NCBI GenBank assembly: GCA_037043015.1
Contig: CM073326.1
Location: 1,550,001 to 1,614,000, forward strand
DNA from: Bryum argenteum
Lineage: Eukaryota; Streptophyta; Bryopsida; Bryales; Bryaceae
DNA length: 64,000 nt
Reading direction: 5' to 3'
Each line of letters opens with the position of its first letter. The first letter of the stretch is position 1. The notes under the pieces were generated by a model that saw nothing but the letters and a program-made list of their open reading frames with translations, was not told the DNA's origin and made no database searches. Shown here one piece after another: positions 32,501 through 43,510 of the stretch. Made by a program: the position numbers and the translations under genes.

Positions 32501-35500
32501 CATTGTATACCTATATAGCTAATCATATCGACTTCTATAAGCTGCCATACCTGGCCATTTTGGCACGTACGGGCCGTAATGTGTCGGCGGAAATGAATTT
32601 TCTGGCTCTTTTCAGGAAAGTCGAATTAGTTGGATCGTCCAATTCTCGCACAGTATTTGAGCATGTTCAAGGCTCATTTTAGAACGAATATATTTAGCCG
32701 TTTCCATCTTCTTGCAGGGAAAATTTTATTTTGGAGAGATGCTACCAGATATGGAGGAGTGTGATGAGAATTTATCAGCTGTAAGTTCTAAACTAAGTTG
32801 CATTTATTCATTAAGTGGTATAATCGTAGCTGTTATCGTCGAATGCTTCGGATTTTGGCTCCATCTTGCTCGACTGTCATAGTGACTGGTGTATGTCCTT
32901 TACTCACTTAAGCCAGAGTCATCAATATATAGAGGTGCACTTTTGAGAACTTTGAAGCGTTTGTTGGTTCGCCATCGATTTATTTAATGATCTGCTTATA
33001 GACCTCGATGATGGTTTGCAGATGCATGCTTCACTAGCAGAAGTAGCTGCTGCAAAAGCTAGGATGTTTGTGAACAAGCCCGACGGAAGTAAGTCTTCCT
33101 GATTTCAATACCACGGCGATGCGTGGTGTTGATTAGTAGAGTCAAGAAAGCAGTAGGTCAAATTCTTCTGAAGTAGAGTAGATTGTTGACAGGAAATTCT
33201 GGTGAAGCACCAATAGATCTTCTGAAGTGTCCACTTGAAAATTCTGGTCCCCGTGTGAGCCGAGAGTGGATTGTCTCTACAAACGTTTCAATCTTGTGAC
33301 GCATTTGTAACGCCACATGCGCATCGCAAGTTTGTATTCTCGTGTAAGTACACTGATGGTTCCATTGCTTGTTGAACAGTGGTCCGTGAAATGAAGGGCC
33401 CTTTTACTGATCCGCAGCATCCATACATGTACGAGGAAGACGACATGTGGATGGCACCAGGTTTTATTAATCAGTTCTATCCGGTCAGTTCTAATCGACT
33501 TCTCTTAGCATCTCGTTATAAAGTTTCTTTTGTGGTTGCGACGTAGTGGAGGCTTTGGTTGATAATGTCCGGGTTGTGTGGTTGGCAATGGGGATGCAAT
33601 GCTTCTCTATACTGAGCATGGAGCCCCATTGCACATGAGGGCATGACTCTGGTGCGAATGATATCATTCTGCATCTGAGTGCAGGTTCCGGAACTATGGG
33701 AGAGGTACGTCAAGGAAGTCGATGCTGAACAAGAAATGTGGCTAAATTCATTCACAAAAGCCCCACTTCGAATCCCGATGCCTCCCGAACTGGAGTACTT
33801 GTGGGAAAAAGGTGGGTTTTGGTGTCTGAACACCGTTATGCTGATATCGTAGTACCTGGAGGACTGATGCTATTTTGTAGCTTCACCTTAAATGTCTAAA
33901 TACCTTAAATTTTTTACTTAAATGTCTAAATACCTTAAATGTCTAGATACCTTAAATTTTTTTACCTTAAATGTCTAAGTCACTCACATTTTCATGGTGG
34001 TTGATAGGATCCTTCTCCGGTTTCCTCTGTTTGTGTGAAAGATTTTATGCTTATGTTTAATTGGGGTTTTCTTCGAATCAGCGTCTGTTGCACTATTTTG
34101 GGGCACCTGATTTTCACTTTTTGAGTAAATTACATGTAGCGAATCTGGGATTGCCGTTGGAGTTTGTAACACATCTTTAGAGTTGCAGATGATGAGTTCG
34201 TGGTGCTTACTGGAGAAGAAGACGGCCAAAATTCTGAGGGAGCTGGAGGAGAGATCTTACTACACGTACCTTCCGGACAGCTAATCAACTGGGCTGAGGA
34301 CGGTGAAGGAAAGCTGCGTTTTTTCATTCAACCTATAGTCGAAGATGGTTCGGTCGAGCCCGAGCTGGCTATACCTCTTCCTACAGGCATGAAGCAATTT
34401 CTCGGAGAGAAGGCCACTCCCGAGGATGACGACGGTGAAGACGATGACGATGATGATGCTGAGGGTGGTAAACCTCTGACAGAAGACGAGAGGCTGGAGA
34501 AAGAATGGGAGGAACGTGAGAAGGAGAGAAAGAGGCGTTGGGCAGAGGAGGATGCGGAGAGGGAAATTGAATGGGCAGAAAAAGAGAAGGAACTGGAGCT
34601 GGAGTTGGAGCTGAAAGAACTTGACGGAGAGCTTGAAGAGGCAGTTGACGAGGCGGAATTGCAGGTACTTGAGCATTGCAGCGTTACAGGAGTTATTTAT
34701 CATATTCTTTGCAATATGTTCATTTGCAGATGTGCCTACGATTGACGATATTGATAAATGTTGTTTCAGCTTAAGCTTGAGGAACTTTATGGACCGACAG
34801 AGGGCGGAGTGGATGAACGTAGAGAAGTTATTGAAGCGCGCGAAGAGAAAGACAGGCCTGTAGAAGAACCCAACTCGTCTGAAGTTGGGGTCAAGGATGA
34901 GGAGGATGTTGAGGACGAGGATGAGGATGAGGAAGACGAGGAAGATCCCAAACCACGAAGCTTCGGCAAAGTTGCGATGGCTCCTTCACATGGAGGAAGC
35001 CCGGGATACCCACCATTTCCAACTGTATTCGCGTCAATCAGTCTTGTTTCGCAGGTACATTTGTGGCCACTAGTGTGTAAGAGTGATCTATGATCTACAT
35101 TAGAACGTATGGATACTGTGCCAACGTGTATACCGAGGTCGGTTATAGTGAAGTCCACGTCATGATGTGAGTAGCGTTAGCTGTCTGCACTTTCTTTCCT
35201 GTTTTTCTTGTGTGCAAGCTTCGTGTGTGAAATTAGCGATCTCTTGTCTTCGGGTTCTCACATGAAGAGTTGTCGAATTGGATATGGTAGCTTATGTCAG
35301 CCTTGGCTGGTCTGTGTCATGAACTTGTTCGCGCAGACGGCGATGAAGCATGTGCTTGACCTGGCAGTGAAGGATTCCAGGCGTTCATGGCTGGAAAGTT
35401 TATTTCCTCCAAGATCAGCCGCCATTCCAGTATGCAATTCTCCCGTGCAACCATTGCAGCCAAGATTTGAGTCGGCGCAGTTTAGTCCGTCGCAAAAAGT

Positions 35501-35802
35501 CTGTGTGAAGGGGTTAAGCAGGCATACTGTATCAAAACTAAAAGCAACAGCTAGGACAAGGATGCCGCCCAAATTGAAGACAGCTACGAGGCCTCGAGAC
35601 TCTACTTGTCGTGGATCTGCTTTGGGGTTCTGGCATGCGCCATCTAACGAGGTTCTGTCTCTTTGTCTACCGTTGGAGGTGTAGGCAGATAATTAATAAC
35701 TTCATCGAGCCAGCAAAAATTTTCTCTTTCAACCCTCTGCAGTGGGAAACGCCAGAGAAGGTTGTAGATGACTTTTGGTTGGCCAAGCCCCCGTTCATGT
35801 GA
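29502..35802 (+). CDS. TIC100: TIC100 / EMB1211 homologue (1-MDa TIC complex, MORN repeats)
   Basis: Fourteen exons: 29502-29657, 30024-30547, 31086-31157, 31322-31411, 31891-32067, 32214-32304, 32718-32780, 33022-33088, 33380-33483, 33685-33811, 34189-34664, 34770-35054, 35337-35651, 35743-35802. All introns are GT-AG and phases agree. The product is 868 aa, against about 871 in Arabidopsis as I recall. Acidic runs lie near residues 57-85, 569-580 and 690-709. Three MORN motifs lie near 228-250 (YEGTVWDDLAHGKGVY), 252-270 (YEGEWFQNLMQGHGV) and 345-366 (YAGQWKHSRMHGCGVY). Next come the conserved AEVAAAKARMFVNKPDG (near 396-413), EEDDMWMAPGFINQFY and EMWLNSFTKAPLR blocks, and a charged coiled coil near 590-645. 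In plants this protein joins TIC20, TIC56 and TIC214 (Ycf1) at the inner envelope for preprotein import; Arabidopsis mutants are embryo-lethal. No N-terminal transit peptide is obvious. The last intron (GTTCTG donor) is the least certain. Confidence 0.93.
33885..33975 (+). repeat. Minisatellite in TIC100 intron 10
   Basis: About five imperfect copies of a unit like TACCTTAAATGTCTAAA with variable T-runs, within the intron 33812-34188. Confidence 0.8.
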
Positions 35803-37959
35803 TCAGGTATTGCAGCTCTGTTTTACTTTATTCTCTCATGCAGAAGCACTTCGCCGATGTAAGAGCAGGGGTGAAGTATACTCCCTTCCAATTTTGGATT
35901 CCTATCTATTTATGTGAGCAATCGAAACATTTTTGAGGGTTCAACTACCGCTTATTCCTTTCCTTCTTTATCTGTGGTGATTTGTTTCTTTACTTCTAGA
36001 ACTGTTTCCACTCCTTGAATCCTGAAGTAGACCTGAAAAATACAGTGTCCAAATGGCCTAGACTACGGTGGCATCTTGCTCGAGTTCTTTGGATGTTCTA
36101 TTTTCGGGTATGGTAACAGCTACTCAAGTAGGTGGGTGAGATGCAACAATATTTAATAAAGTATGGACATTAATTTCAAAGTCGAAAAGGCCTTGGAAGG
36201 TCTCTCAATCGAAGGTGCACATGTTTAATTTCAGATAGTCTTGAGTATGTAACCACAAGATCTTGTAGCTAACTTGTATGTGGGTATGTATGTCAAATCT
36301 CAAATTCAAAGTCTGGATCAATCGGGAGACCTAAATGCACAAGGTTGAAAATTAAGTTTTTCTTGCTTGTCAAATAAAGGGGCAAGTAGTATTTTGAGGG
36401 CCCGAAATTCCATAATTTAATAGGAGGCACATTCTGGCACCTAGGTACCTTGTGAATATGTCCATGCAACTTTTACCCTCATGTGACCTGCAAAGTTCAA
36501 AATAATGCTTGATTTCTTACTTCTTACATGAAGGTACAAAATAATGCTTGATTTCTTACATGAAGGTATAGTATGTCAATATTCAAATACAAAGGTTGAT
36601 TTTCAATAGAAAAGGCAAATAAAACATCTACATATACAAAAAACAAGATTTGAAAAAATATAATATCTTAATGGTTGGTAAATTTTTTGAAGTTTTTGCA
36701 ATGTAATCGATGTTGGGTAGATTTTGAGAATAAATGAGCATATATTGCACTTTTGGAAAAATTACAGTGTGCCCATTTTGAGAATATATGAGCATTTACT
36801 CCACTACACTAAATTTGATAATTAGTGTTAGATACACTAATTTACATAAACAGATTATAAGTTTTTACTGTTGTTCAATAATTTTACCCACTATATTGCC
36901 CAAGATGGGGGTCCTTATATAGTATCAGAATCAATGCTCTTGGTAAATTTTTTAAAACAAAAGTAAAAACTTATAGCATTTTCAAATCTTATAATAATCT
37001 AACACTAATTATCAAATTTGGTGTATTGGGAAAATTATTCTCTACCCTACTAGTGCTCTCAGACTTTGTTTTTGCATATCTCCCAAACCGCAAGTTTGGG
37101 GCGTGAAGAGTTTTTTTGGATAGGTATCTAAAAAAGCCCTACAACCCGCAAAAGTTTGAGCATGTACTATCTATATTTAGAGAATCAGAGGCTGAGCAAA
37201 CCCAAAAGGGCATTTGGGGCTTTTTCTGACCTTAGGGGTTTAACACTCTTCATGATTGCAACCTAATCTTCAATGATTGTTTCTCCTACATATTTGTTCA
37301 TTCGGCCCAAAAGTCAAGACATGTCCATTCATATTCGAGAAAGTTCCACACAACATTTTGAGTAGAAGTATAGAAGTATGGATCTTGCATGCATTGCGAA
37401 GCCTTGTGGAATATAATCAAGAAATGATTGATAAACAAATAAAAATCAAAAAACCTTCAACTTCTATAAGCTAGATCGCTTAAACTACAAATCATCTTCG
37501 GTTCAAAACGTTTGAGAAGATTTTATACTTAGATAAATTCAAGATCGTTAGGTTACAATTGTGATAATGTGAGTTTGAAACCATTCCAAATTTCGACTAC
37601 CAAAGTATGTTAAAATCAACATGTATTTACTAAGCTCAAAGTTAAGGATCCAAGAGAGCTCGGGCATGCCTATTTGTTGGATGATTTTATTTCAATATTG
37701 AATAATGATTTTAAAATACATGAAAGTAACATACGAAGGTTGCAAGAGGACAATTATTGTAAAAAGAAATGACCAATGTTATTCTTTTGAATAATTTAAG
37801 ACACAATTTGTGAAAAACATGACCTTGTTGTGTTAAGGGTGACTTCAAACCACACATTACCTTTCAATCGGTGTCACTAAAAAATCTTTGACTCAATTGA
37901 AGGTCTCTAAGCCGTCACCATCCTCTTACATGCCCTATTTAGTTTTCCCAAACCTCATC
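35803..37959. other. Intergenic region downstream of TIC100
   Basis: AT-rich sequence with no convincing gene. It should hold the TIC100 3' UTR and poly(A) site within the first few hundred bases. It contains a foldback at 36805-37025 and, just before it, a short direct repeat (TTTTGAGAATAWATGAGCAT near 36722 and 36776). Confidence 0.6.
36805..37025. repeat. Foldback (inverted-repeat) sequence
   Basis: Two 28-base arms (36805-36832 and 36998-37025) are inverted complements with one mismatch. A second inner pair (around 36855 and 36961, TATAAGTTTTTACT) extends the stem, with about 100 bases left in the loop. It could be a small MITE, but no clear target duplication was found. Confidence 0.65.
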
Positions 37960-38510
37960 CCTCCACGTAGAATACCGCATTCACTTGGGTTTGAAATTGC
38001 GGCCGAAACTTTTGCAACCCTTTAACAATGGAGCGAACTCCCATCCGCCATTAGCGATTAGAGAAGCATACTCCTTTTGCATGGCCAACTCTCCTTTGCT
38101 TGCATCCACACTTTGCTAAGCATCACCGAAGCTCAAACGATCATCAAAACAAGCCACATTTGCATCTCCTACCTCACTAGGTGGTGGAAAAATGTGATTC
38201 AACCACCAATCTCCAAGCGGCTTCTTCTCCCTTCTTAAATATTGACGTTGCTCGTCTCCAATCTCCTCATGTGGTGGTTGCATCTTTTGCACCACCTCCT
38301 CCTCTTGTATCTCTTTCGGTTATTGCATGTACTCTTTGACTCTCCTCTCCAACTTGTGCCTCTTGTACAACAAGCGATGAAATTCAATCTGCATCCACTA
38401 CAATCACCGTAGGTGGCTGCAAACTCCCACTTGGATGCATTTCTTCAAGTGCTGTCCTCCGCAAATACCACATCCCGACACTTGAGGATCTTCTTGGTCT
38501 CCAAACACAT
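37960..38510 (-). pseudogene. Old copia relic, linker region (left half)
   Basis: Heavily decayed minus-strand sequence collinear with the A4 linker and reverse-transcriptase start (15252-15760), ending at the equivalent of CTCCAAGCACAT. The next part of the same gene resumes at 42746 on the far side of the E2 insertion, so these two pieces were once contiguous. Confidence 0.75.
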
Positions 38511-38675
38511 TGTCGGAACACATTTTTTGCATTTATCTTCTCTTATACCTGTAATAAATGTGGAGGGGTGACTCATGTATCTTTCTGGGATTCTGTGAAA
38601 TAGCCAAGAACTGTGTCAACTATTTTCCAACCTTTCCCTCCTATTTCAGTATCCGTCCTACCTTCAAATCTATAT

Positions 38676-39655
38676 TTAACCCCTAAACGCCCGAGCCTAT
38701 TTTTCGCAGAAAAGCACATTCCCATAGAAATCGACATAGATGAAAATCAAGAGAAGCTATTAAGATCTCAACCGTACAAACTTGTAATAGACTTATCAAA
38801 GATCATGTGGACCAAAACTTGAGTCATGAGGCCTTATAGATCGGGAGATCATAACATATTAATATCAAAAACAAACTGCAAAATTTCATCATTTTCACTT
38901 TGAGGTGGAAATGCTACCAATATACCTATCGCAATGAAAAAATCACCAACTAAAAAGACGTTCACCTTCACCTAAATAAGTCCTTTACCTAACAAAAATT
39001 CATCAAAAAAAAATTTGGCTCAAATAAAAGCCATGCAATGTTAAAAACTACCGAACATTTTACAGAGGAAAAATAGTCCAAAACTAGACCCTTTGCATTC
39101 AATGTCATGCCTTATCTTCGAAACATCTTCGATCTTGTTAAGGTTTCTACCACTTAGACTATACTCTAATTGGAGGCCATCCCAAAAAATTAAGTTGAAA
39201 TCCAACGGTGGATGAGGGAGATATAGCTCCTCAAATATCATCCATTTTCTCACTTGTTCTGTTGACAAAACATCATTGCAAATCCAATAGCAAAATCATT
39301 TGGATCAAAAAACTTCTCACTACAAAGTTGTTAAGAATCACCTTAAGATCATGACCATGAAAAAAAAAACATGAAAAACTATTTTGAATTTCACATAATT
39401 GGCTTGCAATGGTAATACATGCCCATGCTTGGAAACCCAAAAACAAGAGTTGTCTTCACGAAAGTGCATTCCATTAATTCATACTTTATTGTATAGGCTT
39501 GAAAATATTTTACAACACAAACTAGACTCGATTTGGAACCTAATCCAAGTGATTTCATCCAAAACGGACCTTGGATGAAGAAGATATGGCTCTTTAAAGT
39601 TTCTGATGTACATCCAAAATGTCATTTTTCGACATCGTGGGCGTTTAAGGGTTAA
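38676..39655. mobile_element. TTAA-flanked TIR element, copy 1
   Basis: Left end TTAA|CCCCTAAACGCCC and right end GGGCGTTTAAGGG|TTAA are a 13-base inverted repeat with one mismatch, with TTAA on both outer sides. The element is 972 bp between the TTAA sites. A subterminal TGTCG/CGACA hairpin near 39620-39636 is shared with copy 3. It has no transposase ORF. TTAA duplication is typical of piggyBac and Kolobok DNA transposons. Confidence 0.7.
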
Positions 39656-41423
39656 ACCTTGACTACCAAGGGTATCTCTTTGCAAGAGGGGATAAACAAA
39701 GACTCTTTCCCTTATGTTTTATGTGGCGGAAACCCGCACGTCTAACTTCTACTCAATAGACACACACTGGGCATTCATTACCTCCACACAACTGATCCGT
39801 ACAAGACGGATTATTAGGTCATGCAGAAGGTCCTGATTACCGTACCACCCTATTAGAACGACAAACTCCAAAGGATCCGAATCCGGCTAGGATAGAGATA
39901 TACGTATTCCGGTCACTAACTGCTCCTAACCCGTCCTCTAGCACTACAGAGGAACCCAACTCTGCTGGAGTGTGACCACGGATAGCAATCTGGATTCACC
40001 CACTTTCTTCCTAGACTTCCCAAGCCGTAAAGTGGTTCCAACATGCGTTTTTACATCTCAGCAAACCAAGAGTAACTTAAAACACAAGGCACTCGCCAAT
40101 ACACCTAACACGACTCCAACTCCACAAATCCGATCCAACAAGAGATCCAAATTCCTAACTCAAGACTGTATCACTCAACCTCAAAAAGAGAGATAAAACA
40201 AGGATCGCCCTAAATATGCGCATAAGAAGTTGTTTGATTAACAAGTAAGGAATGATTAGGTGGTATAACTTCCACCTATAAGTACTGAGAGCCAAAAACT
40301 CTGAGGTCTAAAACCCTACCAACGGCCGTCTATACTAGGCCTACATTTTGGAAAGCGGCACGCTTTTCCAAAAAGATCCTATCTACAGTCTGTATCCGGA
40401 CTCCTAAGCCTAGATCGGTTTCTCAATCCAGATTCTTGATCTGTACCACTACCTCCTTCCAGGTCCATTAGGGTCGCTCTTTGGCCGTTTCACGGGGGTC
40501 GTTGAAATCCGGCCTCCCCTGATCCGCTTTCTGTCCACGACTTCGTAATCTTCGTCGCTTTCAATAGGTTTGTGTCCAGCTCCCTCCGCAACTCTTCCCC
40601 ATCTGAGATGGTGATTCCGACTTAGTCGTGAAGCTTTTGGGCGGCCGGTGACTTCTGCCAATCTTCCGTTGGAAGTTTCCGGGTTACAAAAGTAACAAAA
40701 CGGGTATTCTTGGCCGGAGAGTTTATTAGGACGGTCGAATCAAACTCCCTCTTGCCTTTGTTCTTGGGAGTGGCAGGGTTTGAAGATCTTGCATCTCTCC
40801 TAGGGACATCGACTGGCAGTGGGAGGATGGTTTACCGCAGTCTGGGCTGGTGTCACTGTTAGGGCCGGAATGGATCTGACTTCCTTGATTTGGTCCCGCA
40901 GTGACTCGAGTACGGTGATAACCGTTTTGTTGCTGATCCCGATCCTCTAAGTGTAAGTCATGGTTGTTTTCAGAAATTTCCGGAAGGTCTCGACCTTGAA
41001 CACTTCCGACTTTGTCATTCCGGCCTCGTACAGGTTGGCATTTTGGTATACCTAAGCGGGGACTTCACATATTTGCGCCAGCTCGATAATTTGCGGTCTC
41101 TAGTGCCTGTTTATAAAGGGTGAGCGCGTCGTCCTTAAGTCTAACTTGCTCATTGAGGCAATTCATCCCGAAGCTCATCTGGATTATCTTCTTCTCTAGG
41201 GCGCATACGTCCTCCACGGACGGCCTTGCATCTACAACTTTCTTGACTTCATTCAGGTCCGTGACACCGCATCCCTTGAGGATTCCCTTGACACCGCATC
41301 CCTTGAGGATTCCCTTGATGGCGTTCTACATGGCAACATACTTTATCCGGGCATCTCCAAAAGTTGTTGGAGCACACATTATGGAGTCAGAATCAGGAAG
41401 ACTGGGCGAACAAGACGGTCCGA
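39656..41423 (-). other. E2 non-coding and decayed coding section
   Basis: Sequence of mixed composition with several CCGG sites. Fragments of minus-strand coding occur (for example the segment with ESDEDYEVVDRKRIRGG, 40661-40449), but no continuous gene could be built. A 28-base duplication lies at about 41268-41310 (GACACCGCATCCCTTGAGGA twice). Confidence 0.4.
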
Positions 41424-42137
41424 CTAGAGCTTTGAGGACGGCCTGTTGGGGTATTGTAGCTGCTTTCGCTGCTGCAGCGCGAACTCTTGCCTCTGCTTCG
41501 TCATTGGATCCATCCCCTTGATCCTCTTTCTCCGTATCCGAGTAAGCTCCTTGACCGACTTCTTTTTCCTCAGAATATTCAATTTCTTGGACTTGCTGCT
41601 CCACGACCGTCTCATAATCCGCCTCCTCCTTGACTGTGATACTTCTTCCTTCTTATACAAATGATAAAGGAAAGACGTTAAGAGGTTCGGCCGGCTCTTA
41701 CCAATGTTGTTCACAAGTTTCCGGACGAGGTTCCGTACGAGGACATTCCACTCCACCTCGCGCTAACCGCAGAATGCTTCCAGGACGGTGTTGGCAAGCC
41801 GCATAGTGATTCGATGCAGCTTCTCCGAGTACAAAATAGGCGCCAGAAATGCTAGAAATGTGCGCTCTTTGGGATCGATGCACTCCGCCACGTGGTATCC
41901 GTTATGCTTGTGCAAGTTCTCGTTGAATACACGCTTCACGTACTTGTCTTTCTCGGTGCACAGACCCTTCCCGTTGGCCTCGAAGGCGTAAACACGTCTC
42001 CATACTTCAATCGTACACCTTTCTAGCCGGCCCCGGATTGTCCTTTCGAACTTGTTCAACACCTTCTTCTTGATCTTGCGCACCATGTGAGCGTCGCGCA
42101 AACACCAAGGTGTGTTCAACATTCCTCCACATCCCAT
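41424..42137 (-). pseudogene. E2 ORF related to E1 ORF1
   Basis: One minus-strand frame from MGCGGMLNTPW (42137) to 41424 with a single in-frame TAG at 41760-41762. It aligns with E1 ORF1 by order and key residues: RMGC.G.L..PW, a Trp-containing RRVYAF segment against QATYRF, then PKERTFLAFLAPILYSEKLHRITMRLANTVLEAF against AREQRLLRFLLPILSPDKPNSYTIKLMKSILWSY, and EWNVLVRNLVRKLVNNIG against GWHHIINEVVQKKVVKIG. The TAG falls in the position after DG/CG. Function unknown. Confidence 0.55.
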
Positions 42138-42745
42138 CCGGTCCAGATTTTGGATAAGAAATTCTTCTCTTTCTCCTCGGCCGGAATGCTAGAGATAACC
42201 AACTTGATCAACACCTTCAGGGTTTCCTGAGGCTGAGCTTGCACACCTGCTATTGGAAAGAACATAGAAAGCCCGAGCGCAAAGCAGGAAGTAAACAAGG
42301 CATGAGCGGAAGAAAGCGAGAAGACATGAAAGCAAGAAGGCAGGTGGAAAGAACGAGGGGCGCAACTGGTTATGTAGGCGTGGAGGGCTTTCAATCAAGC
42401 CATCATACCTTGGCCGTACGCCATCATAACCAGCCTAGTACGGAGCCGTCATTTGCCATTTCCGTCATTACTCTACTCCGGCCACTCCGTCCTTCTGCCA
42501 TCGTACTTTAAACCGTTGTCCGGACTCTGACAGTCCTCTCTTCTATTTTAAAGGAGAAGTACGGTTCCATAAGTTGTCCTCTTTATTCAGAACTAATTTT
42601 AATAATCTGAAACATTATCCAAACTTTATTTTGCCTTATAGTACACGGTCTACTTCACACTTAGGTCAAAATTTACAAACTATACGTACTTTTACTGCGC
42701 AATATAACTTATGCTATACTCAATCGAAAAAAATAGGTTACAACA

Positions 42746-43510
42746 CGCATCAACTTGTAAGCCTTGGTTTCTTGACAATAAGCAAGAAAAACTTACTTTG
42801 TATCCTTTGCATCAAGTTTAGTCCTCTTCTCATCCAGCACCTTTGCATAAGCAATACACCCAAACACACGCATGTGTCTCACAAAAGGCTTCTTACCACT
42901 CCATGTCTCTTCGGGTGTCCTACCAACAAGTGAAGTAGTTGGACACCTATTGCGTGTGTACACCGCTGTAACCACCGCTTCCACCCAAAGGTTCTCTGTT
43001 GAGGTTTTGGTGGTGTAGCATGCTCCTTGCTATCTCTACAATGGTGCGATTTTCTCTCTCGGTTGGTCCATTTTTGTGGTGTGTATGGTGTTGATAGTTG
43101 TCTTTCAATACCATGTGCTTGCAAGATGCGCTCACAGGCCTTGGAAGTGAACTCCCCTTCATTGTCGGATTGGAACTCCTTAATCTTGTGCTCCGATTAC
43201 TTCTCCAAAAGGGCCTTAAACTCCACAAACTTGAAAAACACCTCTCCCTAGGACTTCAATATGTAGACCTATACCTACCTAAACAAATTATCAATGAAAG
43301 TTATAAAGAACAAGCAACGACTCATTGAAATAGTTCCAAATACACCACAAACATTGAAAAATACTAATTCTTGTGGCTTGCTTGCACGCTAACCTCCCTC
43401 ACTTCAAAATAGATTCTTAGAAAGCTTGCCTTCAATGCACCCTTACAAACCGCTGAATTTTATGCACCATCCTTGATTTGCATATGATTCACCATGCTTT
43501 CTAGGACCTA
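42746..43510 (-). pseudogene. Old copia relic, integrase region (right half)
   Basis: Minus-strand integrase remnant: [57 protein letters not shown] and SDNEGEF-like pieces, then a trace of the pre-integrase domain near 43450-43500. Many frameshifts. It continues from 37960-38510. Confidence 0.75.

Larger units (their letters stand above)
38511..42745 (-). mobile_element. E2 insertion (relative of E1), interrupts a copia relic
   Basis: The copia relic breaks after CACAT (38506-38510) and resumes at CGCAT (42746-42750), a five-base near-duplication. The inserted 4235 bp begins TGTCGGAACACATTTTTT and ends in the inverse of TGTTGTAACCTATTTTTT, giving imperfect inverted ends (14 of 18 match). 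The insert holds a TTAA-flanked element (38676-39655), a CCGG-containing section, and a minus-strand ORF related to E1 ORF1. No LTR pair was found between its ends. Whether the whole insert is one transposon is inference. Confidence 0.5.

Noticed and set aside
32600..32625. Possible histone-type 3' stem-loop (GGCTCTTTTCAG...)
   Set aside because: It has the 5' arm and loop but the 3' arm AGAGCC is missing, and it lies in a TIC100 intron.
29502..35802. Assignment as plastid protein pTAC12/HEMERA because of acidic tracts
   Set aside because: The MORN motifs, the AEVAAAKARMFVNKPDG block, the exon chain and the 868-aa length fit TIC100/EMB1211 instead.
38511..42745. E2 as an LTR retrotransposon because of TG...CA ends and a 5-bp near-duplication
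   Set aside because: No direct repeat of several hundred bases was found between its two ends and there is no RT; the inverted ends fit a TIR element better, though this is not settled.
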